64,000 nt of DNA from Bacillus sp. CGMCC 1.16541 (GTDB lineage Bacteria > Bacillota > Bacilli > Bacillales > Bacillaceae_H), in the NCBI RefSeq assembly GCF_003184905.1, contig NZ_QFRU01000020.1, positions 26,143-90,142 of the forward strand. Direction: 5' to 3'. The notes below the pieces were generated by a model, which was not told where the DNA came from, ran no database searches, and was given only the letters and a program-made list of their open reading frames with translations. Every line of letters begins with the position of its first letter. The first letter of the stretch is position 1. Of this stretch, positions 9,651 through 18,045 are shown piece after piece. Made by a program: the position numbers and the translations under genes.

Positions 9651-10850
9651 TTACGTTGAGATTGGCTTTGCAACCATTTCCTCTTGATATACTCGTTTTA
9701 ATTTCTTATCGTAAATCCACGTTGGGATGAGTGAAAGTAATAACACAAACATAAGAACGTAAAATAACGTTGTAATGTTAGAGAAATCAACAAATAATCC
9801 CCCTATAAGAGGTCCTAACATCCTTCCACCTGTTGCAGTACTGTTTACAACCCCTTGATAAAACCCTTCTTTTCCTTTTGGTGCTAATTGACTTGCAACC
9901 GTTGGAACGGCTGGCCAAACAAACATTTCACCGATTGTAAGAATAACCATTGCTAATACAAAATGAGTAAATGTTGTCGCCACAGATACAATACCGAATG
10001 AAAGAATAAAGATAGCTGTACCAATCAGAATCTGCACCTTCAACGTTTTGGCAAAGAATTTTACAACTGGTAAAATAAATGGCTGACCTACAACAATTAA
10101 CACACCATTAATTGTCCACAACATACTATATTGTTTTAGTGAAATCTCAAGATCTCGAGTATGAGCCGCAATAGTAGATTGCCATTGTACATACGCCATC
10201 CAACATAATAAATAACCTACACATAGCATAAGTAATGCAGCAAATCTCGCTTTATCATTCACCAGTTTTGCTTCATTTAATACACTTGTTTGTTTTGTGT
10301 GAGTGGTGGCAATATGGCGATATGAAATAAATGCAATGCTAAAGAAAATGACATACATAAGTGCATTCGCAATAAAAATATACGTAAATGAATAAGAAGC
10401 CACTAAACCACCAAGAGCAGCCCCAATGGCAACTCCTGCATTTTGCGCCACGTACATAGCGTTAAATGCCTTACGACCACCTTCTGGCCATACTGTTCCC
10501 GCCATCGCGTACATAGCAGGAAACACCATACCGGAACCGAATCCAACAACAATAAGCAAGATGACATACGTTGGCCATCCATGAAAAAATACTAATCCAA
10601 TTAAAGCAATTAATGTAATTGAAATGCCAATAACAATTGATTTATATCCTCCAATTTTGTCAAAAAGCGTCCCACCAATTAAATTTCCAACAACGCTTGC
10701 TCCTGCATTTAACATTAATACAAATCCAGCTACAGATAAAGACTTCCCTAGATGTTCATGTATGTAGATTGTATTTAGCGGCCAAAGAAACGAAGCACCC
10801 GTTACATTGATGAGCATCCCAATTACTAAAAGCCATAAAGCTTTTGGCAT
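9651..10850 (-). CDS. MFS drug-exporter-like transporter
   Basis: A 399-residue major facilitator protein with about 12 membrane segments. The loop 2-3 motif GGTLFDKIGGYKS (residues about 60-72) is the MFS motif A region, and a second GMVFPAMYAM segment follows. Members of this DHA1-like group export drugs or other small molecules; the substrate cannot be read from the sequence. ATG 10850 has a strong AAGGAGAG ribosome site. The 5' untranslated region contains a large dyad (10888-10949). Confidence 0.8.
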   Translation of the reverse strand: MPKALWLLVIGMLINVTGASFLWPLNTIYIHEHLGKSLSVAGFVLMLNAGASVVGNLIGGTLFDKIGGYKSIVIGISITLIALIGLVFFHGWPTYVILLIVVGFGSGMVFPAMYAMAGTVWPEGGRKAFNAMYVAQNAGVAIGAALGGLVASYSFTYIFIANALMYVIFFSIAFISYRHIATTHTKQTSVLNEAKLVNDKARFAALLMLCVGYLLCWMAYVQWQSTIAAHTRDLEISLKQYSMLWTINGVLIVVGQPFILPVVKFFAKTLKVQILIGTAIFILSFGIVSVATTFTHFVLAMVILTIGEMFVWPAVPTVASQLAPKGKEGFYQGVVNSTATGGRMLGPLIGGLFVDFSNITTLFYVLMFVLLLSLIPTWIYDKKLKRVYQEEMVAKPIST

Positions 10851-10887
10851 ATATGCTCTCTCCTTCTTTAACTAATTCCATTCAAAT

Positions 10888-10949
10888 AGGCAGTACACTT
10901 CTCATTTGTTACTACATCACCCTAAATCTAAAATGAGAAACAACTGCCT
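10888..10949 (-). promoter_or_regulatory. leader dyad upstream of the MFS gene
   Basis: The arms AGGCAGT....TTCTCATTT and AAATGAGAA...ACTGCCT pair over about 16 of 20 positions, about 40-100 bases before the MFS start. On the minus strand the downstream arm overlaps a seven-codon frame, ATG to TGA (MRSVLPI). The arrangement could be a leader-peptide attenuator or an operator dyad. The rest of 10990-11200 is AT-rich without a recognisable gene. Confidence 0.45.
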
Positions 10950-11206
10950 ATACATATTTCATTTATTTAGATTGAAATAACCATTTTATTTCGAAAACCA
11001 AAATAAATTGTAGTCCTTTGTTATACTTTTCGCAACCCATTTTCGTAAAAAGATTATTAAAAAAACAATGCAAATTCTCTTAATTTTCAACATGTAAAAT
11101 AGAGTGTTCATATGTATGCAACTAAATAATAGCAATCGCTTCACTAATGATACTCTTATTGAAAAAACATACTACTGAATCGTATTTTTAAACACCTTAA
11201 CAAAAA

Positions 11207-11262
11207 AGATGCCCGTCTTGCTACAACATCAAAAAGTGCGTAGCAAGACGGACATCTTTTTC
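11207..11262. terminator. terminator after the small basic protein gene
   Basis: The arms AAGATGCCCGTCTTGCTAC and GTAGCAAGACGGACATCTT form a very stable stem flanked by A and T runs, just past the stop of the 53-residue gene. Confidence 0.85.
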
Positions 11263-11264
11263 TT

Positions 11265-11426
11265 TTATTTAAATGTTTTGTTTGATTTTACCGGTTGTGC
11301 TCGCTTACTATTTTTTTCTTTTACTTCTTTTACCGGGTCAAAGTCTTTTCCAACTTCAATATCATTGCTATTTACACCATTCTTTGTCTTTTGTTCTGGA
11401 TTGTTTTGTTTTGAACGTTTCTTCAT
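11265..11426 (-). CDS. 53-residue lysine-rich small protein
   Basis: ATG 11426 follows GAGGAGG. The product starts MKKRSKQNNPEQKTKNGVNS and ends VKSNKTFK. It is highly charged, has no cysteine, no membrane segment and no clear fold, and I do not recognise it. It resembles the many small hydrophilic proteins of spore formers but lacks a diagnostic motif. It lies 16 bases after ytzC and shares its terminator. Confidence 0.6.
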   Translation of the reverse strand: MKKRSKQNNPEQKTKNGVNSNDIEVGKDFDPVKEVKEKNSKRAQPVKSNKTFK

Positions 11427-11442
11427 TGAAAGACCTCCTCGT

Positions 11443-11706
11443 TTAATGTTCTGTAATAACCATTTCGTTTTGAAGCTGTTGAATTTGCAACCTCATACGA
11501 TAGAGTTGCTCACGTTGTTGAGCATTTGCACTATGAGAAAGCTCTTCCAATTCTTTGTACGCATTTTCTAATCCTAATTGCGCACCTGTATATTCTGTAT
11601 CATTGTAATGTTCTTGCTGCATGCCATTTTGAAGTTGTTCTTTTGCAAAACGCATTGCATCTTCACATTGTTGCATAAGTTTATCGACTGATTGACGAGT
11701 TGCCAT
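11443..11706 (-). CDS. ytzC: DUF2524 family small protein YtzC
   Basis: An 87-residue, mostly helical protein (MATRQSVDKLMQQCEDAMRF at the start, QQREQLYRMRLQIQQLQ near the end) with a predicted coiled-coil C-terminus. The position next to ytqA, ytqB, ytpB and ytpA equals that of B. subtilis ytzC (DUF2524). The function is unknown. The start at ATG 11706 has GGAGGG upstream; the longer frame from 11763 has no ribosome site. It is divergent from ytqA. Confidence 0.75.
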   Translation of the reverse strand: MATRQSVDKLMQQCEDAMRFAKEQLQNGMQQEHYNDTEYTGAQLGLENAYKELEELSHSANAQQREQLYRMRLQIQQLQNEMVITEH

Positions 11707-11899
11707 CTTATTCCCTCCATTTAAAAACAAACTAAAAGCGGTCCTCTCCACTATTTTGTTCAAAAGTCTTACAGTTTACGACATCATTTAAATAGAAGAA
11801 ACTGCTAACACGACTTTCATTTGGATATCACGTTGTTTTTTGTTAAAATCTGATGATGAATCATCATTTATATTTTGCTTTCAAAAGGAGTCTAATTAC

Positions 11900-12862
11900 T
11901 TGAAATTATCTAATCCATTTCCTTATACAGCCGAAAACAAGCGTTATCATACATGGAATTATCATTTACGTCAGACGTTTGGTCATAAAGTATTCAAAGT
12001 AGCTCTAGATGGAGGGTTTGATTGCCCAAACCGTGATGGTACGGTGGCACATGGTGGGTGTACGTTTTGTAGTGCCGCTGGTTCTGGAGATTTTGCTGGA
12101 AACCGTACGGATGATCTTGTCACACAATTTCATGACATTAAAGACAAAATGCATGATAAATGGAAAGATGGAAAATATATTGCTTATTTTCAAGCATTCA
12201 CAAATACACATGCACCTGTTGATGTTTTACGTGAGAAATATGAAACAGTTTTAACCCTTCCTGGTGTTGTTGGTCTTTCGATTGCCACGCGACCAGATTG
12301 TTTGCCTGATGATGTTGTAGAGTACTTAGCTGAATTAAATGAACGCACATATCTATGGGTAGAGTTAGGCCTACAAACCGTTCATGAACGAACATCTTTG
12401 CTAATCAATCGAGCTCACGATCATCAATGTTATATAGAAGGTGTGAAAAAACTACGAAAACACGGTATTCGCGTTTGTTCACATATTATTAATGGTTTAC
12501 CATTAGAGACACCTGAAATGATGATGGAAACAGCTCGTGAAGTTGCCAAGCTAGACGTGCAAGGTATCAAAATTCATTTGTTACACTTATTAAAGGGAAC
12601 ACCTATGGTTAAACAGTACGAAAAAGGAATGCTTGAATTTTTAACTTTTGACGATTATGTTCAGCTTGTATGCGATCAATTAGAAATATTACCTCCTGAA
12701 ATGATCGTTCATCGTATTACGGGTGATGGACCGATTGACTTAATGATAGGTCCCATGTGGAGTGTCAACAAATGGGGAGTATTAAATGCCATTGATCAAG
12801 AACTCATTCGTCGAAATAGCTATCAAGGAAAGTATTTTAAAAAGGAAGTTGTGACACCATGA
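11900..12862 (+). CDS. ytqA: radical SAM protein YtqA (MnmL), tRNA U34 modification
   Basis: A 320-residue radical SAM protein of the Elp3-like TIGR01212 type. The cluster cysteines are Cys42, Cys54 and Cys57 (DCPNRDGTVAHGGCTFC). YtqA (MnmL) acts with YtqB (MnmM) in the last steps of mnm5(s2)U34 formation in Gram-positive bacteria that lack the MnmC route, converting the carboxymethylaminomethyl intermediate before methylation; I rely on literature memory here. TTG 11900 is chosen because AAAGGAG lies nine bases upstream and the length equals the family; an upstream extension to 11840 lacks a ribosome site. It overlaps ytqB by four bases (ATGA). Confidence 0.88.
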   Translation: MKLSNPFPYTAENKRYHTWNYHLRQTFGHKVFKVALDGGFDCPNRDGTVAHGGCTFCSAAGSGDFAGNRTDDLVTQFHDIKDKMHDKWKDGKYIAYFQAFTNTHAPVDVLREKYETVLTLPGVVGLSIATRPDCLPDDVVEYLAELNERTYLWVELGLQTVHERTSLLINRAHDHQCYIEGVKKLRKHGIRVCSHIINGLPLETPEMMMETAREVAKLDVQGIKIHLLHLLKGTPMVKQYEKGMLEFLTFDDYVQLVCDQLEILPPEMIVHRITGDGPIDLMIGPMWSVNKWGVLNAIDQELIRRNSYQGKYFKKEVVTP

Positions 12863-13431
12863 AAGTAGAGCGTATTTTACCTTTTGCTCGTTCCCTATTA
12901 GAACGTGCGATTAAACCTGGAGACACAGTTGTTGATGCAACAATCGGGAACGGACACGATACATTATTTTTAAGCCACCTTGTCGGTGAAAGCGGGCGTG
13001 TGTATGGCTTTGATGTTCAGAGAGCTGCTTTAGAGGAAACCACAAAACGGTTGAAAGAACATAACGTTTTAAATCGAGTCACGTTGTTTCACGAAAGTCA
13101 TGATCAGCTTTCTTCTTTACTTCCCGACTCTTTAAAAGGAACACTAACAGGAGCGGTTTTTAACCTAGGTTACTTACCGGGAGGCGACAAACAAATTGTG
13201 ACTACTCCAAGTTCAACCATTCACGCGATTGAGCAATTAATTCATTGGTTGGCACCAGAAGGGATCATTGTCCTTGTTATTTATCACGGACATGCAGAAG
13301 GTGAAGTAGAAAAGCAAGCACTTATGCAATATGTAAAACAGCTTGATCAGAAGCTTGTACATGTGTTGCAATATCAATTTATCAACCAGAAAAATAATCC
13401 TCCTTTTATCGTAGCGATTGAAAAACGCTGA
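12859..13431 (+). CDS. ytqB: SAM-dependent tRNA methyltransferase YtqB (MnmM)
   Basis: A 190-residue Rossmann methyltransferase. SAM motif I is VVDATIGNGHDT (residues 24-35), and the family's FNLGYLPGGDK signature follows near residues 95-105. MnmM methylates the 5-aminomethyl group of tRNA wobble uridine to give mnm5U. Translation is coupled to ytqA by an ATGA overlap, fitting successive steps of one pathway. It ends just before a strong terminator shared with the convergent ytpB. Confidence 0.9.
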   Translation: MKVERILPFARSLLERAIKPGDTVVDATIGNGHDTLFLSHLVGESGRVYGFDVQRAALEETTKRLKEHNVLNRVTLFHESHDQLSSLLPDSLKGTLTGAVFNLGYLPGGDKQIVTTPSSTIHAIEQLIHWLAPEGIIVLVIYHGHAEGEVEKQALMQYVKQLDQKLVHVLQYQFINQKNNPPFIVAIEKR

Positions 13432-13438
13432 ACCACTA

Positions 13439-13497
13439 AAAAAATAGAACGCTACTTTTACCATTGAATTCAGATAAAAGTAACGTTCTATTTTTTT
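13439..13497. terminator. bidirectional terminator between ytqB and ytpB
   Basis: The arms AAAATAGAACGCTACTTTTA and TAAAAGTAACGTTCTATTTT pair almost completely, flanked by A and T runs, between two convergent genes. Confidence 0.9.
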
Positions 13498-13501
13498 GAA
13501 G

Positions 13502-14566
13502 TTATTTTGCTTTTGAGAACATCCGATAAATCCGTCCATTGACATAAAAGAAATAACTAAGCCTCCCACCTGACCGAATCAGTTTCTTGGCAGTCGTATG
13601 AACTTCTTTTTGATTCCTCACCTTTTCATCTGATAAATAGACCCCTAGTAATCCTCTATTAATAAATCGATGAAAATGCTCATTTGGCAATCCTTTTATG
13701 TGAGAATCTGCTTCTGTTACAAAGTGCAAGAAACGATTCATCATGAATTTATAATGAGGATAGTAAAAACAAAAGTTCAAGTCTCCCCCTAGTTTATCTT
13801 CTTCTTGATCAATGAAGTAGTCTAACAAGATATGTAACCCTTGTATATACGGAAAATAACCTTTTTTCACTTTCAATGCTTGTTCTTCTGTAAAGGTTGA
13901 CTGAAAACTGTATGCAACTAAACAAAAAATCCCTAATGTCGATCCTGAACATGCTGAAAACTCGTACCATTCCATTTCAGGGAGGGTCTCTTTGTATGCA
14001 GAAAACCAGTTTTCTAAGCGTGGCACACGTTCTTCGACTGTCACATGCTTATGCACTTGTAAATCACAATAGTACGTAGCTAGTTCGAGAATGTGTTCTG
14101 AAATAATGGGATAATGAACGCTTTTACCCAATACCTCTTGACATGTTTGAACCAATGCAACTAAATAACCACCATCGTCTTGGTCCGTTCGAAAACGGTA
14201 ATATTCACGAATAGGAGCACTTACAGTTAACGCATCTAACATGGACTCATGAAGCGCAGTAAAATCATTAGGATCCAATGAGTTACTTCGGTCACATAAG
14301 TTATCTAAATAATCACTAATGGTTTGATACGCTACAATAAAGCGTATGCATTCTGTCATCTGTTCCTTTGCTAAAATCGACAGAATACCACCACCTTCGC
14401 AGTGAAATGTTTTATAATCGATACTCGAAATGGCTTGCCTTCTTAATTCTTCATCTGGAATTCTTTCTGCATACTTCCTCCAATAAGCTAGCTGCTTATG
14501 AACGAGAGGTAACACATCTTTGTATACTTTCTTCATTAATAAAAAAGGGTGGGACGGAATTTTCAT
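13502..14566 (-). CDS. ytpB: tetraprenyl-beta-curcumene synthase YtpB (DUF2600)
   Basis: A 354-residue helical protein with an Asp-rich motif SDYLDNLCDRS (D85, D88, D92) that would bind the magnesium-diphosphate of a prenyl substrate. YtpB of B. subtilis cyclises tetraprenyl diphosphate to tetraprenyl-beta-curcumene in C35 sesquarterpene synthesis, linked to spore lipids. Length, motif and the ytpA neighbour agree. The ATG at 14566 follows GAGGTG. It lies 32 bases after ytpA, so the two form an operon. Confidence 0.9.
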   Translation of the reverse strand: MKIPSHPFLLMKKVYKDVLPLVHKQLAYWRKYAERIPDEELRRQAISSIDYKTFHCEGGGILSILAKEQMTECIRFIVAYQTISDYLDNLCDRSNSLDPNDFTALHESMLDALTVSAPIREYYRFRTDQDDGGYLVALVQTCQEVLGKSVHYPIISEHILELATYYCDLQVHKHVTVEERVPRLENWFSAYKETLPEMEWYEFSACSGSTLGIFCLVAYSFQSTFTEEQALKVKKGYFPYIQGLHILLDYFIDQEEDKLGGDLNFCFYYPHYKFMMNRFLHFVTEADSHIKGLPNEHFHRFINRGLLGVYLSDEKVRNQKEVHTTAKKLIRSGGRLSYFFYVNGRIYRMFSKAK

Positions 14567-14598
14567 CTATCATTCACCTCGAATTTAAATCACATTCA

Positions 14599-15375
14599 TT
14601 AAATGTGAAGGTCAACAAAGCTCTTTGCATAGGCAAAAACTTGCTCTCTTTCTGGTTCATTAAAAATCTCATGATATAAAGAAGGCCATTCTTTATAAAT
14701 CTTTTCACTCAAGTCTACTTCATCAAACCACTGTTTTACAATTAGCTTCTCGATAATTTTATCTTCTCCTGCTTGCATTAATAAAAGCGGCACGTCTGGT
14801 GTGTTCTCTACGTCTTTGAACGCCATGTTCATTGCATCCATTAACTCACGGTACCACCTAACAGACACTTTTGTTACATAGAGAGAATCATTTTGATCTT
14901 CATCCATTACTTCTTTATTTCTTGTCACTTTATCCACTGTTAACACGGTATTAAACAACATGCTTGGCATTAACTTATTTAACCCTTTCGACAGCAAATC
15001 CATATAAGCAGGTGGATGCTCTCTTAGCCCTAAACAAGGAGACGATAAAATAGCCCCCCATACTGGAAGGTTTTTTTCCTGAAGTGTGCGAATGACCGCT
15101 AGCCCTCCCATACTATGGCCAAGCAAGAAAATTGGCAAATCATACTCTTGAGCTTCTCGTACCCATGTTTCAATTTCTTCTATGTATTCATCAAATGATT
15201 TAATATGCCCTCTTCTTCTCGTTGTCATTCCTTGTCCAGGAAGATCTCCCATAATGACGTGCATACCTACAGAACGCCACATTTCAATTAACCATCGATA
15301 ACGACCATGGTGCTCTGATGCTCCGTGTACCATTACCATGACGCCTTTAGGATTGTCAGCTTCCCATTTCCTCAT
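14599..15375 (-). CDS. ytpA: lysophospholipase-like hydrolase YtpA
   Basis: A 258-residue alpha/beta hydrolase. The oxyanion region VHGASEHHGRY (residues 17-27) and nucleophile elbow GHSMGG (Ser88) match the monoacylglycerol-lipase-like Hydrolase_4 family. A late His (SLYHEIFNEPE) and Asp (AGEDKIIEK) would complete the triad. In B. subtilis YtpA is a phospholipase needed to make the lysophospholipid antibiotic bacilysocin, and it precedes ytpB as here. AAAGGAAG lies upstream of ATG 15375. Confidence 0.88.
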   Translation of the reverse strand: MRKWEADNPKGVMVMVHGASEHHGRYRWLIEMWRSVGMHVIMGDLPGQGMTTRRRGHIKSFDEYIEEIETWVREAQEYDLPIFLLGHSMGGLAVIRTLQEKNLPVWGAILSSPCLGLREHPPAYMDLLSKGLNKLMPSMLFNTVLTVDKVTRNKEVMDEDQNDSLYVTKVSVRWYRELMDAMNMAFKDVENTPDVPLLLMQAGEDKIIEKLIVKQWFDEVDLSEKIYKEWPSLYHEIFNEPEREQVFAYAKSFVDLHI

Positions 15376-15479
15376 AAGAGCTACTTCCTTTCTTTTGTTT
15401 ACTCATTGAAAAAAACTTTGTACACTTACATTAGAAGATTTATTCATTTTTTTCAACTACTATAAAAGGGGTGGGTAAG

Positions 15480-15989
15480 ATGATTTATCCTTATAAAGAT
15501 AAAACACCTACTATTTCAGCAAGTGCCTATATTGCTGATTATGTAACAATTACAGGCGATGTTTCAATTGGAGATGAAAGTAGTATTTGGTTTAACACCG
15601 TCATTCGTGGCGACGTCGCTCCTACCATCATTGGTAATCGAGTGAATATTCAAGATCAATCGACTCTCCATCAAAGTCCGAACAACCCATTAATTATTGA
15701 AGACGATGTGACGGTCGGACATCAAGTCATCTTACATAGTGCGATTCTACGCCAGAATTCCTTGATTGGGATGGGGTCCATTGTATTAGATGGGGCAGAA
15801 ATTGGTGAGGGTGCTTTTATTGGCGCTGGTAGCCTTGTACCACCAGGTAAAAAAATCCCACCGCATACATTAGCGCTTGGAAGACCCGCTAAAGTTGTAC
15901 GTGAACTAACAGACGACGACCAAAAAGACATGGATCGCATTCGAAAAAGTTATGTCGAAAAAGGGAAATACTACCAATCGTTAAAGTAA
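15480..15989 (+). CDS. ytoA: gamma carbonic anhydrase-like hexapeptide protein YtoA
   Basis: A 169-residue left-handed beta-helix protein with repeated hexapeptides. His64, His81 and His86 (STLHQSP, GHQVILHS) lie where the zinc ligands of gamma-class carbonic anhydrases are. Carbonic anhydrase activity is not proven for this family in Bacillus. ATG 15480 gives MIYPYKDKTP, as in homologues; an earlier in-frame GTG at 15471 lies inside the ribosome site AAGGGGTGG. It is monocistronic and divergent from ytpA. Confidence 0.88.
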   Translation: MIYPYKDKTPTISASAYIADYVTITGDVSIGDESSIWFNTVIRGDVAPTIIGNRVNIQDQSTLHQSPNNPLIIEDDVTVGHQVILHSAILRQNSLIGMGSIVLDGAEIGEGAFIGAGSLVPPGKKIPPHTLALGRPAKVVRELTDDDQKDMDRIRKSYVEKGKYYQSLK

Positions 15990-16051
15990 CTATTTTCAAT
16001 CAAGAACTGATAATATTTTCGTGTTCTCTTTATTGTATAACAACCACACAT

Positions 16052-16091
16052 AATCTATAAGTGAGTTTTTCCAAAAACTTACTTATAGATT
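16052..16091. repeat. 19-bp near-perfect inverted repeat
   Basis: The arms AATCTATAAGTGAGTTTTT and AAAAACTTACTTATAGATT are separated by only two bases, with one G-T pair. It lies 60-100 bases past ytoA but has no T run after it, so it is not a standard terminator. The surrounding 15990-16263 gap is AT-rich and otherwise shows only the ribosome site of the next gene. Confidence 0.55.
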
Positions 16092-16263
16092 GTATACCGC
16101 CTTTACACAAGCGAACAACTTCTATATATCACCTAACGATACTTTCTCCTAAACATACGACTTCTAACTAAATTAAAATTTTCTATTAATTTACATTTCC
16201 TTATTACTCACTAAACATTCCCTTATTACAATGAAAATAACACTTTTTCTTAAAGGGGATAAA

Positions 16264-16800
16264 ATGATGAGAACAAAGTTGATTCGCCAATTGTATGATG
16301 TTGAGTGTTACGTATTTAAAAGTGTGAACAAGCATTTTGATCGACGACTAGCCAACGCTTATTTTCGTACAATTACCCATTTAGGTGGAGCAACTTTTAC
16401 AATTACTACAGTCTTAGCTTTGTTCATTTTAACAAGTGGTCCTTTAAAGACCATTACGCTTGCTAGTGCACTGTCACTTGCTATTAGTCATCTTCCTGTC
16501 GCTATTTTTAAGCGCCTTTATCCTCGCAAAAGACCTTATTTACAGCTTAAAAATACAAAAGTGTTAGAAAAACCTTTAAAGGATCATTCATTCCCTTCCG
16601 GCCATACAACAGCTATTTTCTCAATATCAACCCCTTTTATTTTTTATGTACCATCCCTTGCAATTATTTTGTTACCGTTCGCATTAAGTGTTGGGGTATC
16701 CCGTATTTATTTAGGGCTTCACTATCCTACCGATGTTGGTGCTGGAATGGTTCTCGGCACTTTTGTTGGATTCTTATCTCTTTATGCTCTAACGTTGTAA
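16264..16800 (+). CDS. PAP2 family membrane phosphatase
   Basis: A 178-residue membrane protein with all three lipid-phosphatase motifs: KRLYPRKRP (Lys83, Arg90-Pro91), PSGH (residues 111-114, catalytic His114) and SRIYLGLHYPTD (Arg147, His153, Asp157). It dephosphorylates a lipid phosphate or isoprenoid pyrophosphate at the outer membrane face; the precise substrate is open. ATG 16264 (a second ATG follows at once) is preceded by AAAGGGG, whereas the frame from 16231 would bury that site. A GT4 glycosyltransferase follows 64 bases on, suggesting a shared lipid or envelope role. Confidence 0.85.
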   Translation: MMRTKLIRQLYDVECYVFKSVNKHFDRRLANAYFRTITHLGGATFTITTVLALFILTSGPLKTITLASALSLAISHLPVAIFKRLYPRKRPYLQLKNTKVLEKPLKDHSFPSGHTTAIFSISTPFIFYVPSLAIILLPFALSVGVSRIYLGLHYPTDVGAGMVLGTFVGFLSLYALTL

Positions 16801-16864
16801 AGGAAGTCTATACTAGTTTTTATTTACCTAAAACATCATCATTGAATGGATAGGGGGAGATACG

Positions 16865-18010
16865 ATGAAAATTGCTTTATTCACTGATACATTTACACCA
16901 GATGTAAACGGCGTAGCAAAAACATTATCAAGATTCACCCGTTATTTAGAACATAAGAAAATTGCTTACCAAGTATTTGCTCCTGAAAGTACGAATGATG
17001 ATTTATTTTCAAAACAAATTCATCGCTTTGCGAGCCTACCTTTTTTTCTCTACCCTGAATGTCGCTTAGCACTACCGAATATGCCAAAGATTCGTGCACA
17101 GCTACAAGCATTTCAACCAGATATTATTCATATCGCAACTCCTTTTAACATGGGACTATGCGGTTTACACTATGCAAAGAAAATGAACATCTCAATGGTC
17201 GGTTCTTATCACACTGATTTTGAACAATACTTGTCTTACTATGATTTACATTTTCTTACTCCATTTTTATGGAAGTATATGAAATGGTTTCATCAACCAC
17301 TCGAACGAATCTTTGTTCCTTCTGAATCTACAAAAGAGCATTTACAGCAACAAGGGTTTACCAATCTCTCTATTTGGTCACGTGGAGTTGATCATACATT
17401 GTTTCATCCTCATTATGACCGGTTCGATGTGCGCATTAAATATAATATAAAAAAACCATATATCCTAACGTACGTTGGTAGACTTGCGCCTGAGAAGAAC
17501 CTCACTCTTTTAATGGAAATTGCAAAGTCGTTACCTCCTCATATCCGTCACAAAGTTCATTGGTTGATTGTAGGTGATGGACCATTAAAGGAACTGCTAA
17601 AAAGAGAATCTCTCGAACATATGACCTTCACTGGTTTTCTTCAAGGTGAACAGCTAGCAAAAATCTATGCAGCTTCTGATTTATTCGTTTTCCCATCTGC
17701 TACTGAAACGTTTGGAAATGTCGTATTAGAGTCTCTCTCTTGTGGAACACCTGTTATTGGCGCAAACGCAGGTGGGGTCAAAACCATCATTCAACATGGA
17801 CGAAATGGGTACCTTTGCAATCCTCAATCAGTTGATGAGTTTGTTCATCATACTACAGAGTTACTAGAAGATTTACACAAACGTATTCACTTTGGACACC
17901 AAGGAAGGAATTATGCGTTAACTCAAACATGGGATAGCATCTTTGAGCGATTATTACTTGAATATGAAGAAGCTGTTATAAACAGAAAACAATCTGTTCA
18001 ACTAGCATAA
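16865..18010 (+). CDS. GT4 family glycosyltransferase (MgtA-like)
   Basis: A 381-residue GT-B glycosyltransferase. The N-terminal domain starts MKIALFTDTFTPDVNGVAKT. The donor domain contains ILTYVGRLAPEKN (residues about 198-210) and the E-x7-E motif ETFGNVVLE, typical of retaining GT4 enzymes. Relatives are annotated as alpha-mannosyl or diacylglycerol glycosyltransferases. With the PAP2 phosphatase directly upstream, a glycolipid function is plausible but inferred. GGGGGAG precedes the ATG. Confidence 0.82.
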   Translation: MKIALFTDTFTPDVNGVAKTLSRFTRYLEHKKIAYQVFAPESTNDDLFSKQIHRFASLPFFLYPECRLALPNMPKIRAQLQAFQPDIIHIATPFNMGLCGLHYAKKMNISMVGSYHTDFEQYLSYYDLHFLTPFLWKYMKWFHQPLERIFVPSESTKEHLQQQGFTNLSIWSRGVDHTLFHPHYDRFDVRIKYNIKKPYILTYVGRLAPEKNLTLLMEIAKSLPPHIRHKVHWLIVGDGPLKELLKRESLEHMTFTGFLQGEQLAKIYAASDLFVFPSATETFGNVVLESLSCGTPVIGANAGGVKTIIQHGRNGYLCNPQSVDEFVHHTTELLEDLHKRIHFGHQGRNYALTQTWDSIFERLLLEYEEAVINRKQSVQLA

Positions 18011-18045
18011 ACAAAAAGACCTCCTTTAAAGGAAGTCTTTTTGTT
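18011..18045. terminator. bidirectional terminator between the GT4 gene and metK
   Basis: The arms AAAAAGACCTCCTTT and AAAGGAAGTCTTTTT form a compact hairpin between convergent genes; it overlaps the metK stop by two bases. Confidence 0.85.
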
